DNA from: Microbacterium aurantiacum
GTDB lineage: Bacteria; Actinomycetota; Actinomycetes; Actinomycetales; Microbacteriaceae
NCBI RefSeq assembly: GCF_002872075.1
Contig: NZ_PGGU01000029.1
Span: forward strand, 71,435-135,434
Length of the DNA stretch: 64,000 bases
Reading direction: 5' to 3'
Part shown: positions 36,523 to 45,992 of the stretch, piece after piece
How positions within the stretch are numbered: the first letter of the stretch is position 1
Layout: each line of letters begins with the position of its first letter
Position numbers and translations under genes: made by a program
Notes under the pieces: generated by a model
What the model saw: only the letters and a program-made list of their open reading frames with translations
The model's database searches: none
Told to the model about the DNA's origin: nothing

Positions 36523-39318
36523 TCAATCGGCTGTCGCCGAGCGGATGGCCGCATCGACGTCGGCCAGGATGTGCGGCGGTGTGAACATGAGGGCGTTCGC
36601 CACGCGCCGACCGCGGCCCCAGAGCGTTTCTGTGCGCAGGGCCTCAGCGCGGTCGGTGTCGAAGGCCGAGACGGTGTCGAGCATCGCCCGGTACGCCCGG
36701 GGGTCGTCGATGACGTCTGCCAGGGAGGCGTCGAGGCCGGCCAACTGCGGTCGGGCCGGCGGTGCTTCCGCGGTGAAACGCCACTCGAAGGTCCCCGAAC
36801 CGATGACGAACTCGTCGCGACCCGGGAGCGCCACCGTCGCCGTCGTGTTCGCCGGCACCGTGGCCGTGACGACGATGTCGGCGCCTTCTCGCCGCCACCC
36901 CGATGACGCCGAACCATAGGGGGTGAGGTGCCGCGCGGATGCGTGCTCGAGCTCCGTGATCGGCCTCGGAGCGATGCGCAGTTCGCGGTAGCCGGGTGAT
37001 GCCGTGGCCAGACCCGCGACCGAACGATGCAGCCAGTCGGCCACTGCCCCGAGCGCGTAGTGGTTGAACGACGTCATCTCGCCGGGGTTCACGGTCCCGT
37101 CCGGAAGCAGGCTGTCCCAGCGCTCCCACACCGTGGTCGCGCCCATCGTGACCGGGTACAGCCAGGACGGGCATTCGGTCTGGGTCAGCAGACGGCCGGC
37201 CTCCGCCAGACGACCGCCGCGGGTGAGCGCATCGGCGACGAGCGGAGTGCCGACGAAACCCGTGCCGATCCGGTAGCCGCCCTCGCGGACGAGATCGGCG
37301 AGTCGGTCGGCGAGCGACTGCCGCAGGGCGGTGTCAGTCACGAGATCGAACTCCAGAGCCAGCGCGTATGCGGTCGGCGCATCGCTCATCATCCGCCCGG
37401 CCGGTGTCACGTACTCGTCGACGAAGGCGCGGCGGCTCCGCTCCGCGAGTGCCGAGTAGACCGCCGCATCCCGGTCATGGCCGAGGACGGCCGCGGCATC
37501 CGCCACCAGCCGGAGGGACCGGGCCAGATACGCGGTCGCGACGATGTCCCCGTCGACCTTCGCAGCTCCCGGCTTGTCCGGCGGTGCCGCGGGGTCGAGC
37601 CAATCGCCGAGCTGCATCTGCCCTGCCCAGAGGCCGCTGTCCCCGGCGACGTTCAAGACCGCGTCGACCCAGGCCCGCATGCTCGGGAACTGATCGCGCA
37701 GCAGGCCGAGATCGCCGAAGCGCTCGAACAGCACGCTCGGCACGACGGCCGCCGCATCGCCCCACGCCGCGATCGGTCCGCCCCCGCCGAACCCCGGCAG
37801 GGCTGCGGGAATGACCAGGGGCACGTCTCCGTCTCGCCGCCCCTGTTCGACGGCGAGGTCGCGCAACCACGACGTGAGGAAGCCGTCGCAGTCGTAGAGG
37901 AAGCTCGCCGTCGGTGCGAACACCTGGATGTCGCCGGTCCAGCCGAGCCGTTCATCGCGTTGCGGGCAGTCGGTGGGGATCGAGAGGAAGTTGCCTCGCA
38001 TGCCCCAGACGACGTTCTCGTGCAGGCGGTCGATCAGAGCGTGGGACGACGCGAACCAGCCCGCGCGCCGCATGTCGGTGTGCAGCACGACGGCTTCGAC
38101 ATCGTCCGGATCGACGTCGAGGCCGGTGAGCTCGGCGTAGCGGAAACCGTAGAAGGAGAACCGGGACTCGAGCACGTCGTCGCCGCCGGACAGGTCGAAA
38201 GTCGCGGTCGCCGCGGCGTTGCGCAGTGGACGCAGGGCCAGTTCGCCCACCTCGAGCACCTCGGCGTGGCGGATCACCAGCCGGTCACCGGCGCGTCCGC
38301 GGACGCGGATGCGCAGGCGCCCCACGAGATTCTGCCCGAAGTCGAGGATGCGCCCCCCGGAGGGGGACTCGAAGACGGATGCGACCGGGATGCTCTCGAT
38401 GCGCCGCACCGGCGGGGCGATGCGGGCCTCCGGCACCGGCACGTGCTCGTATCCCGGGAGAGCGGCCGCGCCGGCGCGGGCCGGCGCCCAGGTCGATGGG
38501 ATCCGGCGCAGGTCCTGATGCTCACCCGCATAGACGCCGCTGTCGACGATCGGGCCGTCTCCCGCGGCATCCCAGCCTTCGCCGGTCGCTGCGAGCGTCT
38601 CGACCGTTCCGTCGACGTAGGTCACCCGCAGCTGGGCGAGGAACGACGGCTGAGTGCCGTACAGCCGGTCGGTGAAGGTGAAGAACCCGTATTTCTCCGT
38701 GTACCAGGCGCCGGCGATCGTCGCCGACAACTCGTTGTCGCCTTCGCGGACCAGGGCGGTCACGTCGACGGTCTCATGCACGAGGCGGTCGCGGTACGCG
38801 GTCCAGCCCGGTGCCATGACGTCGTCGGATACGGGAGTGCCGTTGACCTCGGGTTCGGCGACGCCCAGCGCGGTCCAGAACAGCAGCGCCCGCCGGGCAG
38901 CTCGGTCGAGGCGGAACGCCGTGCGCACCACGGCGGGCTGCGCTTCGCGCTCTGCATCCGCCAGCCCGATCGGCTGCGCGACCCACTCGTCCACCTCGAG
39001 GAAACCTGCCTCCACCCGCAGGGGCGCGCTCCAGCCGGTTCGGCCTCCGTCTGCCGACAGCGCCCGCACCGTGATGTCGCGCGTTTCGCCGGCTGCGAGC
39101 GGCTCGAACGGCCAGGGCACGAGCACACTGTCCCGCCCGGGGAGCGCGATCGTCGTGGAGCCGTCGCTGAGCTCGGCGGATCCCTGGATCCAGCCGTGCG
39201 CGTCCCCGGCCACCGTCCAGGTCAGCCGCGGCTCCGGCGTCGCGACGAACGCCGTGTCGTCGCGGAGCTCGGCGCGCAGCGTGTCGATGCGCCATTCGGC
39301 GCCTGCGGCATCCGTCAT
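36523..39318 (-). CDS. GH78 alpha-L-rhamnosidase
   Basis: 931 residues, a normal length for GH78, with no signal peptide, so it acts in the cytoplasm on imported glycosides. The N-terminal beta domains (RLTWTVAGDAHGWIQGSAEL and RTAFRLDRAARRALLFWTALG) precede the (alpha/alpha)6 catalytic barrel with IPTDCPQRDERLGWTGD (Glu456 within the acidic motif) and AWGDAAAVVPSVL. A C-terminal beta domain follows. It removes terminal alpha-L-rhamnose. ATG 39318 overlaps the GH43 stop by 4 nt and has GAAGGG upstream. The released rhamnose could feed the rha operon 20 kb to the right. Confidence 0.95.
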   Translation of the reverse strand: MTDAAGAEWRIDTLRAELRDDTAFVATPEPRLTWTVAGDAHGWIQGSAELSDGSTTIALPGRDSVLVPWPFEPLAAGETRDITVRALSADGGRTGWSAPLRVEAGFLEVDEWVAQPIGLADAEREAQPAVVRTAFRLDRAARRALLFWTALGVAEPEVNGTPVSDDVMAPGWTAYRDRLVHETVDVTALVREGDNELSATIAGAWYTEKYGFFTFTDRLYGTQPSFLAQLRVTYVDGTVETLAATGEGWDAAGDGPIVDSGVYAGEHQDLRRIPSTWAPARAGAAALPGYEHVPVPEARIAPPVRRIESIPVASVFESPSGGRILDFGQNLVGRLRIRVRGRAGDRLVIRHAEVLEVGELALRPLRNAAATATFDLSGGDDVLESRFSFYGFRYAELTGLDVDPDDVEAVVLHTDMRRAGWFASSHALIDRLHENVVWGMRGNFLSIPTDCPQRDERLGWTGDIQVFAPTASFLYDCDGFLTSWLRDLAVEQGRRDGDVPLVIPAALPGFGGGGPIAAWGDAAAVVPSVLFERFGDLGLLRDQFPSMRAWVDAVLNVAGDSGLWAGQMQLGDWLDPAAPPDKPGAAKVDGDIVATAYLARSLRLVADAAAVLGHDRDAAVYSALAERSRRAFVDEYVTPAGRMMSDAPTAYALALEFDLVTDTALRQSLADRLADLVREGGYRIGTGFVGTPLVADALTRGGRLAEAGRLLTQTECPSWLYPVTMGATTVWERWDSLLPDGTVNPGEMTSFNHYALGAVADWLHRSVAGLATASPGYRELRIAPRPITELEHASARHLTPYGSASSGWRREGADIVVTATVPANTTATVALPGRDEFVIGSGTFEWRFTAEAPPARPQLAGLDASLADVIDDPRAYRAMLDTVSAFDTDRAEALRTETLWGRGRRVANALMFTPPHILADVDAAIRSATAD

Positions 39319-40841
39319 TCGTCGTTCCCTTCTGCCGTCCAGCTCTCGACCGCCACGTCTCCGGAGCGGGCGTACACCCCGATGACCCGGCCGGTGAACG
39401 ATTCGCACGTCTCCGAGGAAAGGAATCGCCCGTCGACCTCGGCCAGTTCGACGCGCGCCCGATCGACCGTCGCACCGAGACGGAACACGTCACTCGTGCG
39501 GGCGAACCCGGCTTCCGCCTCGGGCTTGACCGAGTCGATGTGCAGGAGCAGGACATCGGACGACAGTGGAGCACTCCACTCCTGCACGAGATCGCCGACG
39601 ACAGCCCGCGCGGTGACCGCGCCGCCCCCGGCCTCGACCTCGACGTGGAACCTCTCGTCGTAACGCACCGCCAGCCCTCCGATGCCGGCGCTGACGTCGA
39701 TGCGCACCGTGACGGAGTTGGTCAGGTGCTCCTGTCTGCGGCCGACGAACACCGGACGGGGGTCGTCGAGAGTCGTGCCCCGGCCGTGCAGCACGAGTGC
39801 GCCGGGTCGGGAGGTGAGGTCGGCGAGCGAACCGGGAGTGGCGCGCACGGCGATCCACTCGCCGTCGAGAGGCCGGTCCTCGGCGAAAGAAACCTCGACG
39901 CGGGTCCCCGGTCGCGGATTGAGCAGGACGGGGGCGATCGCCGGCCATCCGTCGTCCTGCCAGCGCACCGGGGTCACGAACGTCTCCCGGCCGAGAGCCG
40001 AGAAAGCGCGGGTCATGCTCCGCGGACGCACCCCGAGCAGCACGCACAGCCAGTCGTGGTCCGGGCCGATCACGAGGTCGCCATGACCGGTGTTCTGAAC
40101 CGGGCGGATCGTCGATCGTGCGGACACCAGCGGATTCTGCGGCGCCGTCTCGAACGGCCCGCGAGGCGAGTCGCCGCGCGCGATGGAGACGGCATGGCCG
40201 CGCTCGGTCCCCCCTTCCGCGATCATCAGATACCAGCGTCCGTCCACCGCGTACAGATGAGGGGCCTCGGGGAACTGCCCTCCGGAACCGGACCACACGG
40301 ACCGCGGCTCCTCGAGCGCGACGTGGCGATCGAGGTCGACGGCCACCTGCTGGATGCCCAGGTGCGTGCCGGCATCCGGCCCGTCGAGGATGAGACCCGA
40401 GAACGTGATGTACACAGTGCCGTCATCATCCCAGGCGATGTCGGGATCGATGCCGTCGAGCGAACCGGATCCGTCCTGCTTCAGGATCAGTTCACCATCG
40501 CTCCAGCGGCCCGCGGGGTCCGTCGCGGTGAAGTGCAGCATGCCACGGCCCATGGCATCGGTGATGACGAGATGGAAGACGCCGTCGCGGTGGCGGATCG
40601 TCGGAGCCCACGCACCACCCGCCGTCCGGACGCTCTCCACGCCGAGCTGACCCTGGCGCGTGGCGACGTGCCCCACCAGCTCCCACGTCTCGAAGTCACG
40701 GGATCGATGGATCGGGATGCCGGGGAGGTACTCGAAGCTCGAGGTCGCGAGGTACCAGACGTCTTGGCCCTCCTCGCTCACTCGTACGACCGAGGGGTCG
40801 GGGTGGAAGCCGTTGATCAGCGGGTTGTACAGCGTGGTCAC
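39315..40841 (-). CDS. GH43 family beta-xylosidase/alpha-L-arabinofuranosidase
   Basis: 508 residues from GTG 40841. The five-bladed catalytic domain begins with LYNPLINGFHPDPSVVRV (general base Asp) and contains GIDPDIAWDDDG (pKa-modulating Asp) and GGQFPEAPHLYAVDG (general acid Glu). The C-terminal beta-sandwich (about 320-508; FVGRRQEHLTNSVTVRIDVS) matches the GH43 C-terminal domain found in xylosidase subfamilies. No signal peptide, so cytoplasmic. It overlaps GH3 by 4 nt (GTGA). Arabinofuranose or xylose removal fits pectin or arabinoxylan side chains; specificity is not clear. Confidence 0.93.
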   Translation of the reverse strand: MTTLYNPLINGFHPDPSVVRVSEEGQDVWYLATSSFEYLPGIPIHRSRDFETWELVGHVATRQGQLGVESVRTAGGAWAPTIRHRDGVFHLVITDAMGRGMLHFTATDPAGRWSDGELILKQDGSGSLDGIDPDIAWDDDGTVYITFSGLILDGPDAGTHLGIQQVAVDLDRHVALEEPRSVWSGSGGQFPEAPHLYAVDGRWYLMIAEGGTERGHAVSIARGDSPRGPFETAPQNPLVSARSTIRPVQNTGHGDLVIGPDHDWLCVLLGVRPRSMTRAFSALGRETFVTPVRWQDDGWPAIAPVLLNPRPGTRVEVSFAEDRPLDGEWIAVRATPGSLADLTSRPGALVLHGRGTTLDDPRPVFVGRRQEHLTNSVTVRIDVSAGIGGLAVRYDERFHVEVEAGGGAVTARAVVGDLVQEWSAPLSSDVLLLHIDSVKPEAEAGFARTSDVFRLGATVDRARVELAEVDGRFLSSETCESFTGRVIGVYARSGDVAVESWTAEGNDE

Positions 40842-43273
40842 GATAGGCGCCACTCCACGCTGAGCGGGAGGTCCATGACCGACGAGCCGATGCGCAGCGT
40901 GTACTCGCCCGGTTCCACCACCCACTCACCGGCCCAGTGGGCGAGCCGTCGTCGCGGGACGGGGATGGTGACCTCGACGGCCCGGCCCGGCTCGGCGTGC
41001 ACGGCGGCGAACCCGACGAGCCATCGCGTGGGTCGCTCGACCGTCGAGTCCGCGCGCTCGGCGTAGACCTGCACGACCTGCTTGCCCGCCCTGGATCCGC
41101 TGTTCGAGAGGCTCACCTGAACGATGTCGTCGTCGCGCCGGGCGCCGTCCCACGACCAGGTGGTGTAGCCGAGACCGTGGCCGAACGGATACGCGGGTGT
41201 CACGGCATCCTTCAACCAGGCCCGGTAGCCGATGTGGAGGCCCTCGCGGTACACCAGCCGGCCGTCCGCCGGCATCACCTCCGTCACAGGGACGTCTTCG
41301 AGCGACGCGGGCCAGGTGGTCGGAAGCCGCCCGCCGGGCTCGACGGTGCCGGTGAGCACGTCGGCGATCGCATGGCCGAACTCCTGCCCGCCGAAGTAGC
41401 CCTGCACGATCGCGGCGACGTCGCCGGCCCAGGGGAGCACCACCGGAGAGCCGGCGTTCACGACGACGACGACCGGAGTGCCGGTCGCGGCGACCGCGCG
41501 CACGAGGTCGTCCTGACGGCCGGGCAGATCGAGGTCGACGCGGTCGTAGCCCTCGGACTCGACCCTCGAGTTGGTTCCGACGACGACGACCGCGACCTCT
41601 GCCCCGCGCGCCGCGTCGACGGCGCGGGCGATCAGGGCATCCGGATCTGTGCGCTCCGGGGCGATCCCGAGCGTCACGCTCAGTGCGCCGGCCAGCGCTC
41701 CGTGCCGACTGCGCGCGAACTCGCCGCGGATGTCGATCGGGCGGCCCGCCTCGACCCGCACACCGGTGGTCAGCGACGGCGGGTTCAGGAATGCGGCGCC
41801 GAGGTCCGTCCCCTCGAGCTTCGGGGTGTCGTCGAGCACCAGCCGCCCGTCGACGAACACCTTGCCCGGGTTGGCGCCGGCGAAGCCGAGCTGGATCTCA
41901 CCGGTTTCGTCGGGCGTGAAGCGTGTCTCGAGGACGATCGTGCTGCTCGCCCCGATGGGGGCATCGCCGCCGAACCAGACCAGGGCTGTGGCCCGGCGAT
42001 CCTCGGTGAACAGCGCGGTGCCGTCGGCGTCGCGGAAGGTGACGCGCAGACCGGGCGTCCCCGTGGCCGGGTTGACGATCGAGTGGAGCGGGATCTCGGC
42101 GACGCCCTCCTGCACGATGGCGCCGATCTCGTAGCGCACGCCGGCGCCGGGCAGCGCGGCCCGGATCGCATCGAGCGGCGAGACGACCTCCTCCGGCAGG
42201 ACGGTGGCCGATCCGCCGCCCTGGGTACGGGCGTCGCGGGCGTTGTGCCCGATGACGGCGACAGTGCGCAGCTGCTCCGCCGCCAGCGGAAGGATGCCGT
42301 CGTTCTGCAGCAGCACAGCGCCCTCGGTCGCGGCCGACCGCACGAAGGCGGGCCCGTCGATGGGTGCGGGCTCGGCCGCCGTCGACCCCTCGAGCGCGCC
42401 GACGCGCTCGGCGAGCAGCAGGATGCGCAGCACCTTGCGGTCCAGATCGGCTTCCTGCACGCGTCCATCGCGCACCGCCGCGACGAGCTCCGCCCACGCC
42501 GGAGCAGGCCCGGGCATCGCGAGGTCCTGGGCGGCGGCCACGGCACCGAGGGAGCGCACGGCGGTCCAGTCGCTGACCACGACGCCGTCGAAGCCCCACT
42601 CGCTGTTGAGCGGAGACTCCAGCAGGTCGTTCTCCGTCATCGTCACGCCGTCGACCGAGTTGTACGCGCTCATGAGGGACCAGGCGCCGGCTTCGACGGC
42701 GCGCTCGAACGGAAGCAGATAGAGCTCGCGGAGAGCGCGCTCACCGACCTCGACGTCGACCGTGAACCGGTCGGTCTCGGAGTCGTTCGCCACGTAGTGC
42801 TTGGGAGTCGCGGCCACGCCGTTGTCCTGAAGTCCGCGCACGTATGCTGCGGCGAGTTCGGCCGTGAGCTCGGGGTCTTCGCTGAAGCACTCGAAGTGGC
42901 GGCCGCCGAGGGGGGAGCGATGCAGGTTGATCGTCGGGCCGAGCACGACGTCGACACCCTTGCGGCGGGCTTCGGACGCCGCAGCCGCACCGTAGCGGTA
43001 CGCGAGGTCCACGTCCCACGACGCTGCCAGAGCAGAGCCCGAGGGCATGTTCAGTGACGGCTCGCGTTCGTCCCATCGCGGGCCCCGTACTCCCGCAGGA
43101 CCGTCCGAGAGCGTGAGGGCGCGCAGGCCGATCTCCGGCAGCGGCACCGTCGTCCAGAAGTCGGCGCCCTGCACGAGAGACGCCTTCTGCTCGAGCGTGA
43201 GGCGGTCCAGCAGCGGCAACAGGTGCGTGGCCGCCTCGGGATGGGCGGCAGTCTCGGGGTGGGCGGCGGTCAT
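40838..43273 (-). CDS. GH3 beta-glycosidase with inserted PA14-like domain
   Basis: 811 residues. The N-terminal barrel has the nucleophile Asp235 in VVVSDWTA, and KHYVAND and RHFECFSEDP line the site. The (alpha/beta)6 domain follows with GGSATVLPEEVVSP. A PA14-type beta domain (about 390-530; GEIQLGFAGANPGKVFVDGRLVLDD) is inserted, and a fibronectin-III-like domain closes the protein. This order is typical of GH3 beta-glucosidases acting on aryl or plant glycosides. No signal peptide. AAGGAG precedes the ATG, which overlaps oppF-like by 4 nt. Confidence 0.95.
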   Translation of the reverse strand: MTAAHPETAAHPEAATHLLPLLDRLTLEQKASLVQGADFWTTVPLPEIGLRALTLSDGPAGVRGPRWDEREPSLNMPSGSALAASWDVDLAYRYGAAAASEARRKGVDVVLGPTINLHRSPLGGRHFECFSEDPELTAELAAAYVRGLQDNGVAATPKHYVANDSETDRFTVDVEVGERALRELYLLPFERAVEAGAWSLMSAYNSVDGVTMTENDLLESPLNSEWGFDGVVVSDWTAVRSLGAVAAAQDLAMPGPAPAWAELVAAVRDGRVQEADLDRKVLRILLLAERVGALEGSTAAEPAPIDGPAFVRSAATEGAVLLQNDGILPLAAEQLRTVAVIGHNARDARTQGGGSATVLPEEVVSPLDAIRAALPGAGVRYEIGAIVQEGVAEIPLHSIVNPATGTPGLRVTFRDADGTALFTEDRRATALVWFGGDAPIGASSTIVLETRFTPDETGEIQLGFAGANPGKVFVDGRLVLDDTPKLEGTDLGAAFLNPPSLTTGVRVEAGRPIDIRGEFARSRHGALAGALSVTLGIAPERTDPDALIARAVDAARGAEVAVVVVGTNSRVESEGYDRVDLDLPGRQDDLVRAVAATGTPVVVVVNAGSPVVLPWAGDVAAIVQGYFGGQEFGHAIADVLTGTVEPGGRLPTTWPASLEDVPVTEVMPADGRLVYREGLHIGYRAWLKDAVTPAYPFGHGLGYTTWSWDGARRDDDIVQVSLSNSGSRAGKQVVQVYAERADSTVERPTRWLVGFAAVHAEPGRAVEVTIPVPRRRLAHWAGEWVVEPGEYTLRIGSSVMDLPLSVEWRLS

Positions 43274-44121
43274 GCGACGGCTCCTTCAATGCTCTTGTGC
43301 GCATCGAGAAGAGCGCGACGATCGGCCCGGCGCTGTTGTTGCGCGTCGGGGTCGGGCACAGGGGCTGCGAGGAACAGCCGCTGCGTGTAGGGGTGCTCGG
43401 GACGGGCGGTGACCTGGTCGCCATCGCCGGTCTCGACCAGCTCGCCGCGGTACATCACCGCGACGCGGTGGCTGATGTGGCGGACCACGGCGAGGTCATG
43501 GGAGATGAAGAGGTAGGCGACGCCGGTGCGCTCCTGGATCTCGATGAACAGGTCCAGCACCCGGGCCTGCGTCGACAGGTCCAGCGCCGACACCGGCTCG
43601 TCGCAGACGATGAGCCGGGGATCCAGCGCCAGCGCGCGGGCGATCGCCACGCGCTGGCGCTGCCCGCCCGAGAACTCGCGGGGCAGCCGGCGGGCAGCAT
43701 CCGCCGGAAGACCGACGCGGTCGAGCAGGTCGGAGATACGGGCGTTCGCCTCTTTGGCGGCCGTGCCGCGTGCGGTGAGCGGCTCCGCGAGGATCTGAGC
43801 GATCGTCATCGACGGGTTCAGCGAAGAGTAGGGGTCCTGGAAGACGACCTGGATCTCACTGGAGAGCCCCCGGCGCGCGCGGCGGCCGAGGTGGCCGATC
43901 TCGCGGCCGTCGTAGCGGATCGAGCCGCCGGTGACCGGGGCCAGTCCGAGCACGGCTCGCCCCAGCGTCGTCTTGCCCGAGCCGGATTCCCCGACGAGGC
44001 CGACGGTCTCGCCGGGGCGGATGTCCAGTGAGACGCCCTTCAGCGCGTGGAACGGCTGAGCTCGGAATCCCTTGCCCGGGTACGTGACGTGGAGGTCCTC
44101 GACCTCGAGGAGCATGTTCAT
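43270..44121 (-). CDS. Opp/Dpp-type ABC transporter ATP-binding protein (OppF-like)
   Basis: 283 residues. Walker A is GESGSGKTT, the signature motif FSGGQRQRV, Walker B LIVCDEP, with a Q-loop ([15 protein letters not shown]) and H-loop SHDL. The C-terminal [14 protein letters not shown] is the conserved OppD/F tail. It supplies the second ATPase for the importer encoded by the three preceding genes. It overlaps the permease-ATPase fusion and GH3 by 4 nt each, tying transport to intracellular hydrolysis. Confidence 0.95.
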   Translation of the reverse strand: MNMLLEVEDLHVTYPGKGFRAQPFHALKGVSLDIRPGETVGLVGESGSGKTTLGRAVLGLAPVTGGSIRYDGREIGHLGRRARRGLSSEIQVVFQDPYSSLNPSMTIAQILAEPLTARGTAAKEANARISDLLDRVGLPADAARRLPREFSGGQRQRVAIARALALDPRLIVCDEPVSALDLSTQARVLDLFIEIQERTGVAYLFISHDLAVVRHISHRVAVMYRGELVETGDGDQVTARPEHPYTQRLFLAAPVPDPDAQQQRRADRRALLDAHKSIEGAVA

Positions 44122-45992
44122 GACCGGCCTCCTTCGGCGGTGACGAGTGCGCCGCGGGCTGGACCCTCATCGAGGATCGCATCCAGCAGCGACTGCGTGT
44201 AGGGGTGCGACGGGGCGCGCAGGATCGTGCGGACGGGGCCCTGCTCCACGAACAGCCCCTGCTGCATGACCGTGACCCGGTCGCAGAGGTCGGACACGAC
44301 GCCGAAGTTGTGCGTGACCAGCAGCATCGCCATCTGCCGTTCGCGCTGCAGATCGCGCAGCAGGTCGAGAACCTCGGCCTGAACGGTGACGTCGAGGGCG
44401 GTGGTCGGCTCGTCGGCGATGATGAGGTCGGGATCGGTCGAGACCGCCCCGGCGATGAGTACGCGCTGCGCCATGCCGCCGGAGACCTCGAACGGATATG
44501 CCTCGAACGTGCGCTTCGGGTCGGGGATGCCGACCCGGTCGAGCAGCGCCAGCGCCCTCTCCGTGGCGTCCTTCTTCGACAGCCCCAGGTTCTTGCGCAG
44601 CGGCTCGACCAGCTGGTAGCCGATGGTGAAAGACGGGTCGAGGTTGCTCATCGGCTCCTGAGGGATGTACCCGATCCGCTTGCCCCGGATGCCGGCATAC
44701 GCCTGCTCCGAGGCGTCGGCGAGCTCGGTGCCCTCGTAGTCGATCGACCCGGCGGTCACCCGTCCTCCTCGCGGCAGCAGGCCCAGCACGGCGAACGCGG
44801 TCTGCGTCTTTCCCGAACCGGACTCACCGATCAGGCCGTGCACCTCGCCCTTGCGTATCTGCAGCGAGACGCCGTGGACGACCTCGATGTCCTCGCCCTG
44901 CGCCTGCTCGTAGGCGACGCGGAGGTCGGAGACCGTGAGGATCGGGGATCCGGAGATCCGCGCGGTGCGCTCGTCATCCGGATGCACGATCGTGTCGCCC
45001 ACGACGGGAAGAGGAGCGGAGTCCTCCATGGCGTCGAGATCCCCGCCGGACAGGCTGAAGGATGTGGTCACCGCAGCGATCGAGCCGGTCGCGGTCGTGA
45101 CGGCGCGGCGGCGGCGCCGACGGGCGGGGGTCGTGCGCTCGAGTGCATCGCGCATGCCGTTGGCGAGCAGTGTCAGGGCGATCGCGGTGAAGGCGATGGC
45201 GAGCGAGGGCCAGAGCATCAGCAGCGGCTGCTTGTAGATGTTTGTGAATCCGTCGTTCAGCATGCCGCCCCAGGTCGGAACGCTCATGTCGCCGAGTCCG
45301 AGGAACTCGAGGCCGGACTGGATGGCGATCGCGATGCCCGTGATGATGGCGGACTGGATGATGATCGGCGCCCGCACGACTGAGAGGATGTGGCGGCCGA
45401 TGATGCGCAGGTCGGAGAGCCCTGACACCCGCGCGGCGTCGACGTACAGCTCGCCGCGCACCGCGCTCACGGCCGCGTACACCAGCCGGAAGTAGGCGGG
45501 GGCGAGCATGATGCCGAAGATGAACATCGCCAGCCATACGCTGGGCCCGAGCACCGCGCGGGCCGCCAGCAGCACGACGATGCTCGGCAGCGCCATCACC
45601 AGCGAGGTCACCCACGAGGCCACCGAATCGAACCATCCCCGGTAGTACCCGGCGATGAGTCCGGAGATGACTCCGATGAGGATCGCCGTGACGACGGCGA
45701 CCAGCGCCGCGGCCAGGGTGATCTGCGTGGCGGCGAGCAGCCGTGAGAGCACGTCGCGGCCCGCGCTGTCGGCACCGAGCAGGTGCTCTGCGCTGGGCTT
45801 CGCGAGCACCAGCTGCAGCGAGGCGAAGTTCGGATCGTAGGGAGCGATCCAGCGACCGGTGATCGCGATGGCCGCGATCACCGACAGGAAGATCAGCGAG
45901 ACGAGGGACACCGGGCGGCGGACCAGCCGGCGCAGCAGGGAGGTCCCCACCACGGGGCTCGGCACCGTCACCGGAACATCGATTGCGGTCAT
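44118..45992 (-). CDS. Fused ABC permease (OppC-like) and ATPase (OppD-like)
   Basis: 624 residues. The N-terminal part (about 1-300) has six transmembrane helices and the EAA-type loop around YVDAARVSGLSDLRIIGRHIL, as in OppC/DppC. A linker rich in Arg and acidic residues (300-345) joins it to an OppD-type ATPase with [19 protein letters not shown] and LIIADEPTTALDVTVQ, and an HPYTQSLL tail. The fusion fixes one permease and one ATPase in a single chain. Such fusions are known in Opp/Dpp systems of actinobacteria and rhizobia. It overlaps both neighbours by 4 nt. Confidence 0.94.
   Translation of the reverse strand: MTAIDVPVTVPSPVVGTSLLRRLVRRPVSLVSLIFLSVIAAIAITGRWIAPYDPNFASLQLVLAKPSAEHLLGADSAGRDVLSRLLAATQITLAAALVAVVTAILIGVISGLIAGYYRGWFDSVASWVTSLVMALPSIVVLLAARAVLGPSVWLAMFIFGIMLAPAYFRLVYAAVSAVRGELYVDAARVSGLSDLRIIGRHILSVVRAPIIIQSAIITGIAIAIQSGLEFLGLGDMSVPTWGGMLNDGFTNIYKQPLLMLWPSLAIAFTAIALTLLANGMRDALERTTPARRRRRRAVTTATGSIAAVTTSFSLSGGDLDAMEDSAPLPVVGDTIVHPDDERTARISGSPILTVSDLRVAYEQAQGEDIEVVHGVSLQIRKGEVHGLIGESGSGKTQTAFAVLGLLPRGGRVTAGSIDYEGTELADASEQAYAGIRGKRIGYIPQEPMSNLDPSFTIGYQLVEPLRKNLGLSKKDATERALALLDRVGIPDPKRTFEAYPFEVSGGMAQRVLIAGAVSTDPDLIIADEPTTALDVTVQAEVLDLLRDLQRERQMAMLLVTHNFGVVSDLCDRVTVMQQGLFVEQGPVRTILRAPSHPYTQSLLDAILDEGPARGALVTAEGGRS

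Noticed and set aside
34820-39663. Two long plus-strand frames (699 and 878 residues) opposite the GH78 and DUF5605 genes
   Set aside because: Both are shadows of minus-strand enzymes with intact motifs, and they cross real gene boundaries.
40937-43057. 706-residue plus-strand frame opposite GH3
   Set aside because: Antisense shadow; the GH3 frame has the nucleophile motif and full domain order.
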